DNA of 64,000 bases, from NCBI RefSeq assembly GCF_001269655.1, contig NZ_LHVE01000001.1, positions 248,001-312,000 on the forward strand. The letters run 5' to 3'. The position numbers and the translations under genes were made by a program. Positions 1 to 11,656 of this stretch are shown here, one piece after another. Each line of letters opens with the position of its first letter. Position 1 is the stretch's first letter. The DNA is from Pseudomonas thivervalensis. Lineage in GTDB: Bacteria; Pseudomonadota; Gammaproteobacteria; Pseudomonadales; Pseudomonadaceae. The notes under the pieces are model-generated. The model ran no database searches. It had not been told where the DNA came from and was given only the letters and a program-made list of their open reading frames with translations.

Positions 1-640
1 CTACCAGGCTGCTGACGCGCTCCAGCACTTCATGGACGTTGCACATCGCCAGGGACGGCAGCTTGTTCGAGCCGAGCATGCGGTCCACCAGGTTCCGCAG
101 GCGGTCGGCTTCCTCGATGATGACGTTGGTGTAGTCCTTGAGGCTTTCTTCCGGCAGTTCGCGGGCGAGCAACTGCGCCGCGCCACGTATCCCGCCGAGG
201 GGGTTCTTGATTTCATGGGCCAGGCCGCGCACCAGCATCTTGCTGGTTTCCTGCTTGGACAATTGCGCCTCTTCCTTGGTGATGCGCAGCAGGCGATCAC
301 GCGGGTGGACTTCCAGCAGCAGCAAAGTGGCGCCGTTGTTCAGGATCGGCGTGACGGCGTAGTCCACGGTCAGGGTCTGGCCGGTCAGCGCGGTGAGCAT
401 CGCTTCGCGCTTGGTGAACGGGTGGGCCTGCTCCACCGCTTGGCGCAGGGAGTTGAGCGCTTCGGCGGATTCGGTGAACAACTCGCTGATGAACTGACCG
501 TGGCTGCGCTGGCCGCTGACGGCCAGGAGCATCTCCGCCGCCGGGTTCATGTACTCGAGGCGCAGTTCGGCATCGAGCAGGATGGTCGCGGTGGTGAGGT
601 TGTCGAGCAGCAAGCGGTGTAGTGCGTCGCTAATGGTCAT
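1..640 (-). CDS. ntrB: Nitrogen regulation sensor kinase NtrB, N-terminal 213 residues; gene continues past the left edge
   Basis: This is the PII-regulated histidine kinase/phosphatase that controls the response regulator NtrC in the cytoplasm. The visible part starts MTISDALHRLLLDNL and contains a PAS-like sensor region (about residues 10-110). The phosphoacceptor H-box follows, with the NtrB-typical HEIKNPLGG and His142 as the expected phosphorylation site, and then the start of the dimerisation helices. The ATPase domain lies outside the window. It sits downstream of glnA on the same strand, the usual Pseudomonas order, with NtrC-like palindromes about 220 bases upstream. Identification is from the H-box and glnA context, and is firm. 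Confidence 0.95.
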   Translation of the reverse strand, partial: MTISDALHRLLLDNLTTATILLDAELRLEYMNPAAEMLLAVSGQRSHGQFISELFTESAEALNSLRQAVEQAHPFTKREAMLTALTGQTLTVDYAVTPILNNGATLLLLEVHPRDRLLRITKEEAQLSKQETSKMLVRGLAHEIKNPLGGIRGAAQLLARELPEESLKDYTNVIIEEADRLRNLVDRMLGSNKLPSLAMCNVHEVLERVSSLV

Positions 641-668
641 CAGGACCTCTTTTGGAGCGTAGCAACTC

Positions 669-680
669 GGGACCGGTCCC
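669..680. promoter_or_regulatory. Perfect 12-bp palindrome upstream of ntrB
   Basis: GGGACCGGTCCC is perfectly self-complementary and lies 29 bases upstream of the ntrB start codon. It could be an operator or a leader hairpin. I do not recognise a specific factor. Confidence 0.3.
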
Positions 681-850
681 AAATTGCGCGCGCGATTAAT
701 GCGCTGTTACAAGGAAAATGCAAAAACCAAACCAAGGCTCCGAAAAGAAGCGTTTAGAGCCTCAAAAGGGTGTTTTTCGGCCGGTTGCGTGGCGTTCTGC
801 CAGCTTTTCCGGGTACTTTCGAACCAAAATGGGTTTTGGAACTGGGTAGC

Positions 851-878
851 GTGCAATCTATTGCACCAATATAGTGCG
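851..878. promoter_or_regulatory. Overlapping NtrC-like sites upstream of ntrB
   Basis: TGCACCAATATAGTGCG (862-878) matches the enteric NtrC consensus TGCACCAWWWTGGTGCA at 15 of 17 positions. It overlaps a second perfect palindrome, GTGCAA-TCTA-TTGCAC (851-866). Both lie upstream of ntrB, where NtrC autoregulation is expected from other proteobacteria. The match is seen directly; binding is inferred. Confidence 0.6.
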
Positions 879-893
879 CAAGGCTGTGCAGCG

Positions 894-1517
894 TTAGAAG
901 AACGGCAAGATGCTGCTTTTTTCTTCTTCAGGCTTTTCGGCGAGGGGGCACTCGGGGCGTTGACCGTAATCGGCCGTGGCGCAGGGCTTGATGCGGCGCT
1001 TCTGCGCGAGGGACATGCGCTGCATGTGGAAGGGCTGGTTGGCGGTGCGTTCGACGATACGGTCCTGCTCGTCGAGGATTTCGACTGCCAAGTGATGGGT
1101 GCCTCGATCGATGTTGCTCAAGGCAAATACCGGGCTCGGCCCCGGCGCGTCCGTCGGCTGGCCGTCGAGCAACAGGCGGAAGCGGTGGCCTTTTTTCAGG
1201 CCGGGTTCGCTGGTGACGCTGACGATCAGTTCGCCTGCGGTGCTGCGTATCGTCGCGTCTGGCTCGGGAATCAACAGCCGGAGCATTTCATAATGAAACA
1301 GCGGTTCGGACCGGGCTTCGGCTGCGGGCGCCGAGGGTGTGCTCGTGGGCGGCGTCGGCATCCGGTTACCGGGCGGCAATTGGACTTTCTTCGCATTGCC
1401 GGGGCGCGGCTGATCGGTGAACACGCGATTGCCCTGGGCATCGATGTAGGTGTAGACCTGCGCCACCCCAGGCAGCGCCGTCAGCGCCAGGCCCAGTGCG
1501 AGCCACCAGCGGATCAT
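894..1517 (-). CDS. DUF4124 domain protein, exported (second of a tandem pair)
   Basis: A 207-residue protein with a signal peptide (MIRWWLALGLALTALPGVAQ) followed by the DUF4124 motif VYTYIDAQGNRVFTDQPRPG. A proline-rich linker and a C-terminal beta-rich region (about 75-165) follow, and the tail is Lys/Glu-rich. The start overlaps the stop of the preceding paralogue by 4 bases (ATGA), so the two are translationally coupled. Function is unknown. The protein is probably periplasmic, and its place between glnA and ntrB is a common pseudomonad arrangement. The C-terminal half (RFRLLLDGQP, NIDRGTHHLAVEILD) closely resembles that of its neighbour, indicating duplication. Confidence 0.85.
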   Translation of the reverse strand: MIRWWLALGLALTALPGVAQVYTYIDAQGNRVFTDQPRPGNAKKVQLPPGNRMPTPPTSTPSAPAAEARSEPLFHYEMLRLLIPEPDATIRSTAGELIVSVTSEPGLKKGHRFRLLLDGQPTDAPGPSPVFALSNIDRGTHHLAVEILDEQDRIVERTANQPFHMQRMSLAQKRRIKPCATADYGQRPECPLAEKPEEEKSSILPFF

Positions 1518-2032
1518 GGTCGGTGCACCCGTTGCACGGTGAACGTGACGGTTTCGCTTTGCTGCACCAGGTTTTCTCCGTCGATGACCTGAACCGCCAG
1601 GCTGTGTTCGCCCCGATCGATATTCACCAATTGCAGGCGCGGCACGTTGCTTGGTTGGCCGTAGGGCTGTCCGTCCAGCAGCAAACGGAACAGATGGGGG
1701 CTGCGCAGGCGCGGTTGAGCGTGCACGCCAACGGTGAAGGTGCCGTTGTTGGCGCGCAGGGCCTCCTCGGTGGGGATGTCCGTCAGTTCCAGGATTTCAT
1801 AGGCATTGCGCGGCGTGTCGCTGTGGGCGGGGGATGGCGGTGTGTCCGGGCTGGCCGGGGACTGGCGCTCGATACTGTTGAGTGGCGGCAACTCCACCGC
1901 CTGCGCCGGTACGCCTTCGGGCGGCTGGTTGCTATAGGCAGTGTTGCCGTCGGCGTCGGTGTACTTGTAGATCTGCGCGGCGGCAGGCAGTGCCAGCAGC
2001 AACAACAGGATGATTGAAAAACCGCGACCCAT
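1514..2032 (-). CDS. DUF4124 domain protein, exported (first of a tandem pair)
   Basis: I chose the start at MGRGFSIILLLLLALPAAAQ because it puts a clean signal peptide at the N-terminus; an in-frame ATG 39 bases upstream would add a non-signal extension. The mature protein begins with the DUF4124 motif IYKYTDADGNTAYSNQPPEG. It ends with the same module as the next gene (LFRLLLDGQPYGQPSN, NIDRGEHSLAVQVID). The protein has 172 residues and is probably periplasmic. No enzymatic motif is visible. It forms a two-gene unit with the following paralogue. Confidence 0.82.
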   Translation of the reverse strand: MGRGFSIILLLLLALPAAAQIYKYTDADGNTAYSNQPPEGVPAQAVELPPLNSIERQSPASPDTPPSPAHSDTPRNAYEILELTDIPTEEALRANNGTFTVGVHAQPRLRSPHLFRLLLDGQPYGQPSNVPRLQLVNIDRGEHSLAVQVIDGENLVQQSETVTFTVQRVHRP

Positions 2033-2176
2033 GGAAAATCGACCGAAAACGAAAAGTGATGGATGCAGCATAGGTCAGGGCGGATGGTTGGCCCAGTTGT
2101 TGTGTGCATGCCCGCTCCCAGGGGATAGCTGCTGTGACACAAACCTTGTGCCCGATGCAGAATCACTGTGGGAGGC

Positions 2177-2740
2177 TCAGGATTTTGGGGAGATGCACAG
2201 CCCTCCGGTTGCCCGGATCAGGGCCAGCCGGTGCACTGGGTGCTGTTTGTTGTGATGGGTGGCTCGGGCCAGCCATTGCGGGCACTGGGGGTCGGTGCGG
2301 TAGGGGGCGAAGTCGGCCAGTTGCTGCAGCAGGCGCTTTTGCAGGCGGTCGAGTTGCGGGCGGATCTGGCCCACCAGGTCCGGGCGTGGGAGGTCCGGGG
2401 CCTTGCCGTCCAGGGCCCAGTCGGACAGGTTGATGTATTGCACCATTTTGTTGGCTTCTATCTGGGCGGCGAAAAACGCTTCCACGGTTTCGCCACTCAG
2501 CTTGTAGGCCGGCGCCTGGGCGACGGCGGCGGCAATGACTTCGCGCTCACGCTGACGGTCCTCGACGGGTTTGCCGCTGTCCCATTTGCTCAGCGCCACT
2601 TGATCGGCGATGGCCAGGCGTTCGCCAATGGCGTTTAGCAGCGGGGTGAGGTCGTCAGGGGCGCGGGTCGAGGCGGCTTCGGCGATAGGGGGCAGTAACG
2701 CGGCAGACAGGGCAAGGCAGAGCTTGAAGCGCAAAGTCAT
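2177..2740 (-). CDS. Periplasmic chorismate mutase, AroQ-gamma type
   Basis: The product converts chorismate to prephenate. The 187-residue protein has a cleavable signal peptide (MTLRFKLCLALSAALLPPIAEA), which marks the secreted gamma (starAroQ) subclass. The AroQ helical core follows, with IGERLAIADQVALSKW, a conserved Lys-rich stretch, and the EAFFAAQIEANKMVQ helix carrying Glu and Gln at the expected active-site positions. It lies between glnA and the DUF4124 pair, all on the minus strand. The role of the periplasmic enzyme in pseudomonads is unclear, since cytosolic chorismate mutase is normally fused in PheA. Confidence 0.85.
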   Translation of the reverse strand: MTLRFKLCLALSAALLPPIAEAASTRAPDDLTPLLNAIGERLAIADQVALSKWDSGKPVEDRQREREVIAAAVAQAPAYKLSGETVEAFFAAQIEANKMVQYINLSDWALDGKAPDLPRPDLVGQIRPQLDRLQKRLLQQLADFAPYRTDPQCPQWLARATHHNKQHPVHRLALIRATGGLCISPKS

Positions 2741-2795
2741 GGGTGGTCTCGTCTTCTATGGGGAGCGATGGGGCATCATGCACGGAATCTGCGCC

Positions 2796-2825
2796 CATAA
2801 AAAAGGCCTCCCGAAGGAGGCCTTT
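2796..2825 (-). terminator. Rho-independent terminator of glnA
   Basis: On the minus strand a 10-bp stem (AAAGGCCTCC / GGAGGCCTTT) with a TTCG tetraloop is followed by a T-run. It lies 37 bases after the glnA stop codon. Confidence 0.9.
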
Positions 2826-2861
2826 CTTTAGTTCACGCCGTGCGTGGCGGCGCTTACTGGA

Positions 2862-4268
2862 TCAGCAGCTGTAGTACAGCTCATATTCCAGTGGGTGTAC
2901 GAAGGTGCGAACCTTGATTTCTTCTTCGCTTTTCAGTGCGATGTAAGCGTCGATGAAGTCATCGCTGAATACGCCGCCCTTGGTCAGGAACGCACGGCCC
3001 TTGTCCAGCTCTTCCAGGGCTTCTTTCAGGCTGCCACACACCTGTGGAATTTCCTTGGCCTCTTCAGGCGGCAGGTCATACAGGTTTTTGTCAGCGGCAT
3101 CGCCAGGGTGGATCTTGTTCTGGATACCGTCCAGGCCGGCCATCATCAGTGCAGCGAAGGCCAGGTACGGGTTGGCAGCCGGGTCCGGGAAGCGTGCTTC
3201 GATACGGCGAGCCTTAGGGCTGCTCACGTAAGGAATACGGATCGAGGCGGAACGGTTGCGAGCCGAGTAGGCCAGCATGACCGGTGCTTCGAAGCCTGGT
3301 ACCAGACGCTTGTAGGAGTTGGTCGACGGGTTGGTGAAGCCGTTCAGGGCCTTACCGTGCTTGATGATACCGCCGATGAAGTACAAGGCGGTGTCCGACA
3401 GGCCGGCATAACCTTCGCCTGCGAAGGTGTTCTTGCCGTCTTTGGAGATCGACATGTGCACGTGCATGCCCGAACCGTTGTCGCCGTACAGAGGCTTCGG
3501 CATGAAGGTCGCGGTGCGGCCGTAGGCGTCAGCCACGTTGTGTACGCAGTACTTCAGGGTCTGTACTTCGTCAGCCTTCTTGACCAGCGTGTTGAATTTC
3601 ACGCCGATTTCGTTCTGGCCGGCAGTCGCCACTTCGTGGTGGTGAACTTCGACGGTCTGGCCCATTTCTTCCAGTGCGTTGCACATGGAGGTACGGATTT
3701 CGTGGTCGTGGTCGAACGGTGGGACCGGGAAGTAACCGCCCTTGATGCCTGGACGGTGGCCTTTGTTGCCGCCTTCCACGTCCTGGTCGGACATCCACGA
3801 ACCTTGTTCGGAGAAGATCTTGAACATCGAGCCGGAGATATCGGACTTGAACTTGACCGAGTCGAAGATGAAGAACTCAGGCTCAGGGCCGAAGAAAGCG
3901 GTGTCGCCGATACCAGTGGACTTCAGGTATTCCTCGGCGCGGTGGGCAATGGCGCGTGGGTCGCGGTCATAGCCTTGCATGGTCGAAGGTTCGATGATGT
4001 CGCAGACCAGGATCAGGGTCGGCTCTTCGGTGAATGGGTCCAGGACGGCGGTTTCGTCGTCCGGCATCAGGATCATGTCGGAAGCTTCGATGCCTTTCCA
4101 GCCGGAGATGGAGGAACCGTCGAACATCTTGCCTTCTTCGAAGAAAGCGTCATCCAGCGCATCACGGGCCGGCATGGTCACGTGATGTTGAGTACCTTTG
4201 GTGTCCGTGAAGCGCAGATCAATCCACTTGACGTCATGATCTTTGATGAGTTGAACCGACTTCGACAT
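2862..4268 (-). CDS. glnA: Glutamine synthetase, type I
   Basis: This cytoplasmic dodecamer makes glutamine from glutamate, ammonia and ATP. The 468-residue length is standard for GSI-beta. Visible signatures are [10 protein letters not shown] near the N-terminus, the ATP-binding region [30 protein letters not shown], and the adenylylation loop NLYDLPPEE with Tyr397 as the modified residue. Activity is therefore likely regulated by GlnE adenylylation. The start has an excellent site (GGAGGACAT before ATG). A sigma54 promoter and NtrC-like sites lie upstream, and a terminator follows, so it is mainly a single-gene unit. Confidence 0.98.
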   Translation of the reverse strand: MSKSVQLIKDHDVKWIDLRFTDTKGTQHHVTMPARDALDDAFFEEGKMFDGSSISGWKGIEASDMILMPDDETAVLDPFTEEPTLILVCDIIEPSTMQGYDRDPRAIAHRAEEYLKSTGIGDTAFFGPEPEFFIFDSVKFKSDISGSMFKIFSEQGSWMSDQDVEGGNKGHRPGIKGGYFPVPPFDHDHEIRTSMCNALEEMGQTVEVHHHEVATAGQNEIGVKFNTLVKKADEVQTLKYCVHNVADAYGRTATFMPKPLYGDNGSGMHVHMSISKDGKNTFAGEGYAGLSDTALYFIGGIIKHGKALNGFTNPSTNSYKRLVPGFEAPVMLAYSARNRSASIRIPYVSSPKARRIEARFPDPAANPYLAFAALMMAGLDGIQNKIHPGDAADKNLYDLPPEEAKEIPQVCGSLKEALEELDKGRAFLTKGGVFSDDFIDAYIALKSEEEIKVRTFVHPLEYELYYSC

Positions 4269-4364
4269 ATGTCCTCCGGGTGGCTTCGGGCGGGTAGTGG
4301 AGTGCCCTTAGATATGGGTGATGCCGGCGCGAATACTCTGCCAAGGCAACCTGCCTCACAAGGG

Positions 4365-4380
4365 AGCAAATTGCATGCCA
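4365..4380 (-). promoter_or_regulatory. Sigma54 (-24/-12) promoter of glnA
   Basis: On the minus strand TGGCATGCAATTTGCT fits TGGCAC-N5-TTGCW with one mismatch and the invariant GG-N10-GC spacing. Transcription would begin near 4354, giving a leader of about 86 bases. Confidence 0.85.
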
Positions 4381-4400
4381 GTGCCCCACCATGGGTTTTT

Positions 4401-4417
4401 TGCACCAAATCCACGCT
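4401..4417. promoter_or_regulatory. NtrC-like site, proximal, upstream of glnA
   Basis: TGCACCAAATCCACGCT keeps a perfect left half of the NtrC consensus and 12 of 17 positions overall. It sits about 20 bases upstream of the -24 element. Confidence 0.45.
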
Positions 4418-4483
4418 TTTAAAGGCATTAATTAAAGATTGTCAGACAATAACGCACTGCAATGTGGCGTCGCCAATCGATAA

Positions 4484-4500
4484 TGACCTGTTTTGGTGCA
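4484..4500. promoter_or_regulatory. NtrC-like site, distal, upstream of glnA
   Basis: TGACCTGTTTTGGTGCA matches 13 of 17 NtrC consensus positions, with an intact right half TGGTGCA. It is placed about 100 bases upstream of the -24 element, a normal enhancer distance. Confidence 0.5.
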
Positions 4501-4548
4501 TGCAAAACCATCTGCACATAAACTGGTTAAACCTTGAGCAATTTCCGC

Positions 4549-4554
4549 TATAAT
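4549..4554 (+). promoter_or_regulatory. Probable -10 element of thiI
   Basis: A perfect TATAAT lies 43 bases upstream of the thiI start codon. The -35 region (near 4526) is poor, so the promoter assignment rests on the -10 box and its position. Confidence 0.4.
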
Positions 4555-4596
4555 CCGCGCCCCCCTTTTTCGGCTGGCCGTTCGCGCGCTGTTTTC

Positions 4597-6051
4597 ATGA
4601 AACTAATCGTAAAAGTCTTCCCCGAGATCACCATCAAGAGCCGCCCGGTACGGATGCGTTTCATCCGCCAGTTGGCCAAGAACATCCGTGCCGTGCTCCG
4701 AGACCTGGACCCGGCCGTGGTGGTGAATGGCGTGTGGGACAACCTCGAGCTGGAAACCCGTGTCAGCGAACCCAAGGTCCTGAAGGAAATGACCGAGCGC
4801 CTGAGCTGCATGCCGGGCATCGCGCATTTCCTGCAAGTCGATGAATACCCGCTGGGGGATTTCGACGACATCCTCGCCAAGTGCATGCTTCATTATGGTG
4901 ACGCCCTGGCCGGCAAGATCTTTTCGGTGCGCTGCAAGCGTGCCGGCAAGCACCCGTTCAGTTCGATGGATGTAGAAAAGTACGTCGGCAGCCAGTTGCG
5001 CCGGCAGTGCGGTGCGGCCGGTATTTCGTTGAAAGACCCTGAAATCGAAGTGCGCATCGAAATTCGCGACCAACGGCTGTTCGTGATCCACAGCCAGCAC
5101 AACAGCATCGGCGGTTATCCGTTGGGTTCGCTGGAGCAGACCCTGGTGTTGATGTCTGGTGGCTTCGACTCCACGGTGGCCGCCTACCAGATCATGCGTC
5201 GCGGGTTGATGAGCCATTTCTGCTTCTTCAACCTCGGCGGCCGTGCCCATGAGCTGGGCGTGATGGAAGTGGCGCACTTCATCTGGAAGAAGTACGGCAG
5301 CTCCCAACGCGTGTTATTTGTGAGTGTGCCGTTCGAGGAAGTCCTGGGCGAGATTCTCGGCAAAGTCGATAACAGTCATATGGGCGTCATTTTGAAGCGT
5401 ATGATGTTGCGTGCCGCGTCGAGCATTGCCGACCGCCTGCAAATCGACGCGCTGGTGACCGGCGAGGCGATCTCCCAGGTGTCGAGCCAGACGTTGCCGA
5501 ACCTGTCGGTGATCGACTGCGTGACCGAGAAGCTGGTCTTGCGGCCGCTGATTGCCAGCCACAAGCAGGACATCATCGACCAGGCCAACGAAATCGGCAC
5601 CGCCGAGTTTGCCCGGCACATGCCGGAGTACTGCGGCGTCATCTCGGTCAATCCGAAGACGGCGGCCAAGCGCGGGCGGGTTGAGCACGAAGAGAAAGAA
5701 TTCGACATGGCGGTGCTCGAACGAGCGCTCGAAAACGCCAGGCTGGTACCGATCGATCGGGTGATCGATGAATTGGGCCAGGACGTACAAATTGAAGAAG
5801 TCGGCGAAGCGCTGGCCGGTCAGATCATCATCGACATTCGCCACCCGGATGACGCTGAAGACGACCCGCTGAGTGTCGCCGGCATCGAGGTAAAAACGAT
5901 GCCGTTCTATGCAGTGAACGCGCGTTTCAAGGAACTGGACCCTACTCGCCAGTACCTGCTCTATTGCGACAAAGGCGTGATGAGTCGCCTGCATGCCCAC
6001 CATTTGCTCAGTGAGGGGCATGCCAATGTGCGCGTTTATCGACCGAGCTAA
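4597..6051 (+). CDS. thiI: tRNA 4-thiouridine sulfurtransferase ThiI
   Basis: ThiI transfers persulfide sulfur to uridine 8 of tRNA and, in enterics, to ThiS for thiazole synthesis. The start [11 protein letters not shown] gives 484 residues, the usual length; the longer in-frame start overlaps the promoter. Domains in order are an N-terminal ferredoxin-like region, THUMP (about 60-165), the PP-loop pyrophosphatase with SGGFDST, and a C-terminal rhodanese domain. The catalytic cysteine is in [14 protein letters not shown] (Cys457). It stands alone between glnA (divergent) and typA. Confidence 0.97.
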   Translation: MKLIVKVFPEITIKSRPVRMRFIRQLAKNIRAVLRDLDPAVVVNGVWDNLELETRVSEPKVLKEMTERLSCMPGIAHFLQVDEYPLGDFDDILAKCMLHYGDALAGKIFSVRCKRAGKHPFSSMDVEKYVGSQLRRQCGAAGISLKDPEIEVRIEIRDQRLFVIHSQHNSIGGYPLGSLEQTLVLMSGGFDSTVAAYQIMRRGLMSHFCFFNLGGRAHELGVMEVAHFIWKKYGSSQRVLFVSVPFEEVLGEILGKVDNSHMGVILKRMMLRAASSIADRLQIDALVTGEAISQVSSQTLPNLSVIDCVTEKLVLRPLIASHKQDIIDQANEIGTAEFARHMPEYCGVISVNPKTAAKRGRVEHEEKEFDMAVLERALENARLVPIDRVIDELGQDVQIEEVGEALAGQIIIDIRHPDDAEDDPLSVAGIEVKTMPFYAVNARFKELDPTRQYLLYCDKGVMSRLHAHHLLSEGHANVRVYRPS

Positions 6052-6101
6052 GTGCCCGGGGCTGTTTGCCTGTGGCCTGCGTCACCGGCCCCCCGACGCC
6101 G

Positions 6102-6125
6102 CCGACAGGCTGTAACGGCTGTCGG
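6102..6125 (+). terminator. Possible weak terminator hairpin after thiI
   Basis: CCGACAG (6102-6108) and CTGTCGG (6119-6125) form a 7-bp stem 50 bases after thiI. There is no T-run, so it may not be an intrinsic terminator. Confidence 0.3.
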
Positions 6126-6188
6126 AACTCAACGTAAATCGCTGCCACGACCTGTCAGCACACCGAATCCTCTGATCGAGATACACAA

Positions 6189-8009
6189 GTGATCGAAAAT
6201 CTACGCAACATCGCCATCATTGCTCACGTTGACCATGGTAAGACCACCCTGGTAGACAAACTCTTGCGTCAATCCGGCACCCTGGAGCGCAACGAGCTCA
6301 ACGACGAGCGCGTGATGGACTCCAACGACCAGGAAAAAGAGCGCGGTATTACCATCCTGGCGAAAAACACCGCCATCAACTGGAACGGCTACCACATCAA
6401 CATCGTGGACACCCCGGGCCACGCCGACTTCGGTGGTGAAGTAGAGCGCGTGATGTCGATGGTCGACTCCGTGCTGCTGCTGGTCGATGCCCAGGACGGC
6501 CCTATGCCGCAAACCCGTTTCGTGACCAAGAAGGCCTTCGAAGCCGGCCTGCGTCCGATCGTGTGCATCAACAAGGTTGACCGTCCAGGCGCGCGTCCGG
6601 ATTGGGTTCTGGACCAGATCTTCGACCTGTTCGACAACCTGGGCGCCACCGAAGAACAGCTGGACTTCAAAGTCGTCTACGCCTCGGCCCTGAACGGTAT
6701 TGCCGGTCTGGACCACACCGAAATGGCTGAAGACATGACCCCGCTGTACCAGTCGATCGTCGACAACGTACCTGCGCCAAAAGTCGACCGTGACGGCCCG
6801 TTCCAGATGCAAATCTCCGCACTGGACTACAACAGCTTCCTGGGTGTTATCGGTGTTGGCCGTATCGCTCGTGGTCGCGTCAAGCCGAACACCCCGGTCG
6901 TGGCTATCGGCGCCGACGGCAAGCGTCGCAATGGTCGTATCCTGAAGCTGATGGGTCACCACGGCCTGCACCGTGTAGACGTTGAAGAAGCGGCTGCCGG
7001 CGACATCGTCTGCATCAGCGGTATGGACTCGCTGTTCATCTCCGACACCCTGTGCCACCCGGACACCGTTGAAGCGATGAAGCCGTTGACCGTCGACGAG
7101 CCAACCGTTTCCATGACCTTCCAGGTCAACGACTCGCCATTCTGCGGTAAAGAAGGCAAGTTCGTGACGTCCCGTAACATCAAGGAACGTCTGGACAAAG
7201 AGCTGCTGTACAACGTTGCACTGCGCGTTGAAGAAGGCGACTCGGCTGACAAGTTCAAGGTCTCCGGCCGTGGCGAACTGCACCTCTCGGTACTGATCGA
7301 AACCATGCGTCGCGAAGGCTTCGAAATGGCTGTAGGTCGTCCGGAAGTGATCATCCGTCTGGTTGACGGCGTGAAGCACGAACCGTTCGAAAACGTCACC
7401 ATCGACCTGCCGGAAGAATCCCAGGGCAAGGTGATGGAAGAGATGGGCCTGCGTAAGGGCGACCTGACCAACATGGTGCCGGATGGCAAAGGCCGTGTAC
7501 GTCTGGAATACAACATCCCTGCTCGCGGTCTGATCGGTTTCCGTAACCAGTTCCTGACCCTGACCAACGGTGCTGGCATCCTGACCTCGATTTTCGACCG
7601 TTACGACGTGATGAAGTCGGGCGACATGTCCGGCCGTCAGAACGGCGTTCTGGTTTCGGTTGAAACCGGCAAGGCACTGACCTACTCCCTGGAAACCCTC
7701 CAGGCGCGTGGCAAGCTGTTCGTCGAACACGGCCAGGAAATCTACGGCGGCCAGATCGTTGGTCTGAACAGCCGTGACAACGACCTGGGCGTGAACCCTA
7801 CCAAGGGCAAGAAGCTCGACAACATGCGTGCTTCGGGCAAGGACGAAACCATCGCCCTGGTTCCACCTGTTCGCTTCACCCTGGAACAGGCCCTGGAATT
7901 CATCCAGGATGACGAGCTGTGCGAAGTGACGCCTAAGTCGATCCGCCTGCGCAAGAAGATCCTGGACGAAAGCGAGCGCACCCGCGCTGCCAAGAAAGCC
8001 AAGAACTGA
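6189..8009 (+). CDS. typA: Ribosome-associated GTPase TypA/BipA
   Basis: A 606-residue translational GTPase of the EF-G family that binds the ribosome and assists 50S assembly and stress responses. The start is GTG (6189); no nearer in-frame ATG keeps the conserved N-terminus [20 protein letters not shown] motifs are visible: G1 [10 protein letters not shown]3 DTPGHADF and G4 NKVD. EF-G-like domains III and V and the BipA-specific C-terminal domain ending in a Lys-rich tail follow. It is monocistronic with a strong terminator. Confidence 0.97.
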   Translation: MIENLRNIAIIAHVDHGKTTLVDKLLRQSGTLERNELNDERVMDSNDQEKERGITILAKNTAINWNGYHINIVDTPGHADFGGEVERVMSMVDSVLLLVDAQDGPMPQTRFVTKKAFEAGLRPIVCINKVDRPGARPDWVLDQIFDLFDNLGATEEQLDFKVVYASALNGIAGLDHTEMAEDMTPLYQSIVDNVPAPKVDRDGPFQMQISALDYNSFLGVIGVGRIARGRVKPNTPVVAIGADGKRRNGRILKLMGHHGLHRVDVEEAAAGDIVCISGMDSLFISDTLCHPDTVEAMKPLTVDEPTVSMTFQVNDSPFCGKEGKFVTSRNIKERLDKELLYNVALRVEEGDSADKFKVSGRGELHLSVLIETMRREGFEMAVGRPEVIIRLVDGVKHEPFENVTIDLPEESQGKVMEEMGLRKGDLTNMVPDGKGRVRLEYNIPARGLIGFRNQFLTLTNGAGILTSIFDRYDVMKSGDMSGRQNGVLVSVETGKALTYSLETLQARGKLFVEHGQEIYGGQIVGLNSRDNDLGVNPTKGKKLDNMRASGKDETIALVPPVRFTLEQALEFIQDDELCEVTPKSIRLRKKILDESERTRAAKKAKN

Positions 8010-8031
8010 TTGCTTAGCCTCGGCTGAATAG

Positions 8032-8068
8032 AAAACGCCCCCGGTTGTGAGACCGGGGGCGTTTTTTT
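8032..8068 (+). terminator. Rho-independent terminator of typA
   Basis: AAAACGCCCCCGGT pairs with ACCGGGGGCGTTTT around a short TGTGAG loop, followed by more Ts, 23 bases after the typA stop. Confidence 0.92.
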
Positions 8069-8100
8069 GTGCCTGGAAGTTATGTGGCGCCTGTTGGGGC

Positions 8101-8200
8101 CTCATCGCGAGCAAGCTCGCTCCCACAGTGGATTTCAGTGGACACGGATTTTGTGCCCGGCATAAATCTACTGTGGGAGCGAGCTTGCGCGCGATGGCGG
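8101..8200. repeat. REP pair, family A (GTGGGAGCGAGC type)
   Basis: Two inverted copies of the element GTGGGAGCGAGCTTGCTCGC face each other (8103-8127 reverse, 8172-8197 forward) about 45 bases apart, a BIME-like doublet. It lies between the typA terminator and the convergent YkgJ-type gene. Confidence 0.85.
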
Positions 8201-8230
8201 TAGATCAGCCACCGCCAAACCCTCAGTCGA

Positions 8231-8665
8231 TCAAAACCGATCCAACGTCCGCGGATTCCGCTCGCGCTCCACTTCCTTGGGCTTGTAGGCGCAATAGCCC
8301 GGCCGAGGCCCGACCCGAGGATGGTTACGGCAGGTGTCCGGGCGCTTCTCGTAAATGGTGCACAACCGGCTTTTACGGTCCAGATAAAGGCAATCGTTGT
8401 TGCTCATGCGCTGGAGCGTGAAGATTTCCGACTTCTGGTTGTAGCGCTCGACGATCCCTTCCTTTTGCAGGCGCTTGGCGATGTTCTTCGGCGGGTCGCC
8501 CAGTTCGAACTCATCGACGATGCCGATGCGGATCAGGTCCTTGATCTTCACCTCCACCGGCAGCGTGCAGCAGCTCGACACGCAGGAACCGCACATCGGG
8601 GCGGAGTACTTGGCCCAGGTATCGAGTCGGTCGATCTCCGCGGCGGCGATCAGGTTGGGCTTCAT
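8231..8665 (-). CDS. YkgJ-family cysteine-cluster protein
   Basis: A small cytoplasmic protein of 144 residues from the start MKPNLIAAAEIDRLD; ATG and GTG codons 3 and 6 bases upstream are alternatives. Cysteines cluster as CGSCVSSCC near residue 25, then NDCLYL, SRLCTIYEKRPDTCRNHP and GYCAYKP. This is the pattern of the YkgJ/zinc-or-iron-chelating family. The metal and function are not known from sequence. It is convergent with typA and divergent from glgP. Confidence 0.85.
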   Translation of the reverse strand: MKPNLIAAAEIDRLDTWAKYSAPMCGSCVSSCCTLPVEVKIKDLIRIGIVDEFELGDPPKNIAKRLQKEGIVERYNQKSEIFTLQRMSNNDCLYLDRKSRLCTIYEKRPDTCRNHPRVGPRPGYCAYKPKEVERERNPRTLDRF

Positions 8666-8922
8666 CATCACGGTTTACCAGCATGCATCAGGGCGCGCGA
8701 TCATACCGGGACTGGTGAAATTTTGAACGACCATCTGCCGGTTTTTTTTGCATCCCGGCAAAACCCGTCCGGACCGGCACGGCCCCTGCATTCATTCGAC
8801 CATCCGGCAATTCCATGGCGGCGATTCTCCGACACTCGGGGAAATCCACCGAACCAAGAGCCTGTACCGTCTGTCAGACCGTCTAGGCTCAGACAATTCC
8901 ATGCTCGTTCGAGGTCTTATCA

Positions 8923-11373
<2,451 letters not shown>

Positions 11374-11396
11374 CCTTTACTGCAAGAAATGTGAGC

Positions 11397-11420
11397 GAAG
11401 CCCAACGGCGGTTGGGCTTC
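11397..11420 (+). terminator. Hairpin after glgP
   Basis: GAAGCCCAAC / GTTGGGCTTC is a perfect 10-bp stem with a GGCG loop, 24 bases after the glgP stop. The T-run is lacking, so termination would be imperfect. Confidence 0.55.
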
Positions 11421-11481
11421 GTCGATATACTAGGCGCCAGTTTCGCCGGGCTGCGGTGTTGTGGCTCAGTCAAAAGTGTTC

Positions 11482-11575
11482 AGTGTGGGAGCGAGCCTGC
11501 TCGCGATAGCGGTCTGTCAGCCAGCATCAATGTTGGATGTGAAGGCCCCATCGCGAGCAGGCTCGCTCCCACAGG
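11482..11575. repeat. REP pair, family A
   Basis: Forward copy GTGGGAGCGAGCCTGCTCGC at 11484 and reverse copy ending at 11574, about 45 bases apart, in the 283-base gap between glgP and the DUF2339 gene. Confidence 0.85.
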
Positions 11576-11656
11576 GTTTGGGGGTTTCCACTAGACTGAT
11601 CCAGGCACCGCATCACCCCGGTTACGCCCGCAACGGGCCGCTTAGGGATATCGACC

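Noticed and set aside
6201..8126. 641-residue frame antisense to typA
   Set aside because: A shadow of the conserved GTPase gene. It begins in the REP and terminator region and lacks any family signature.
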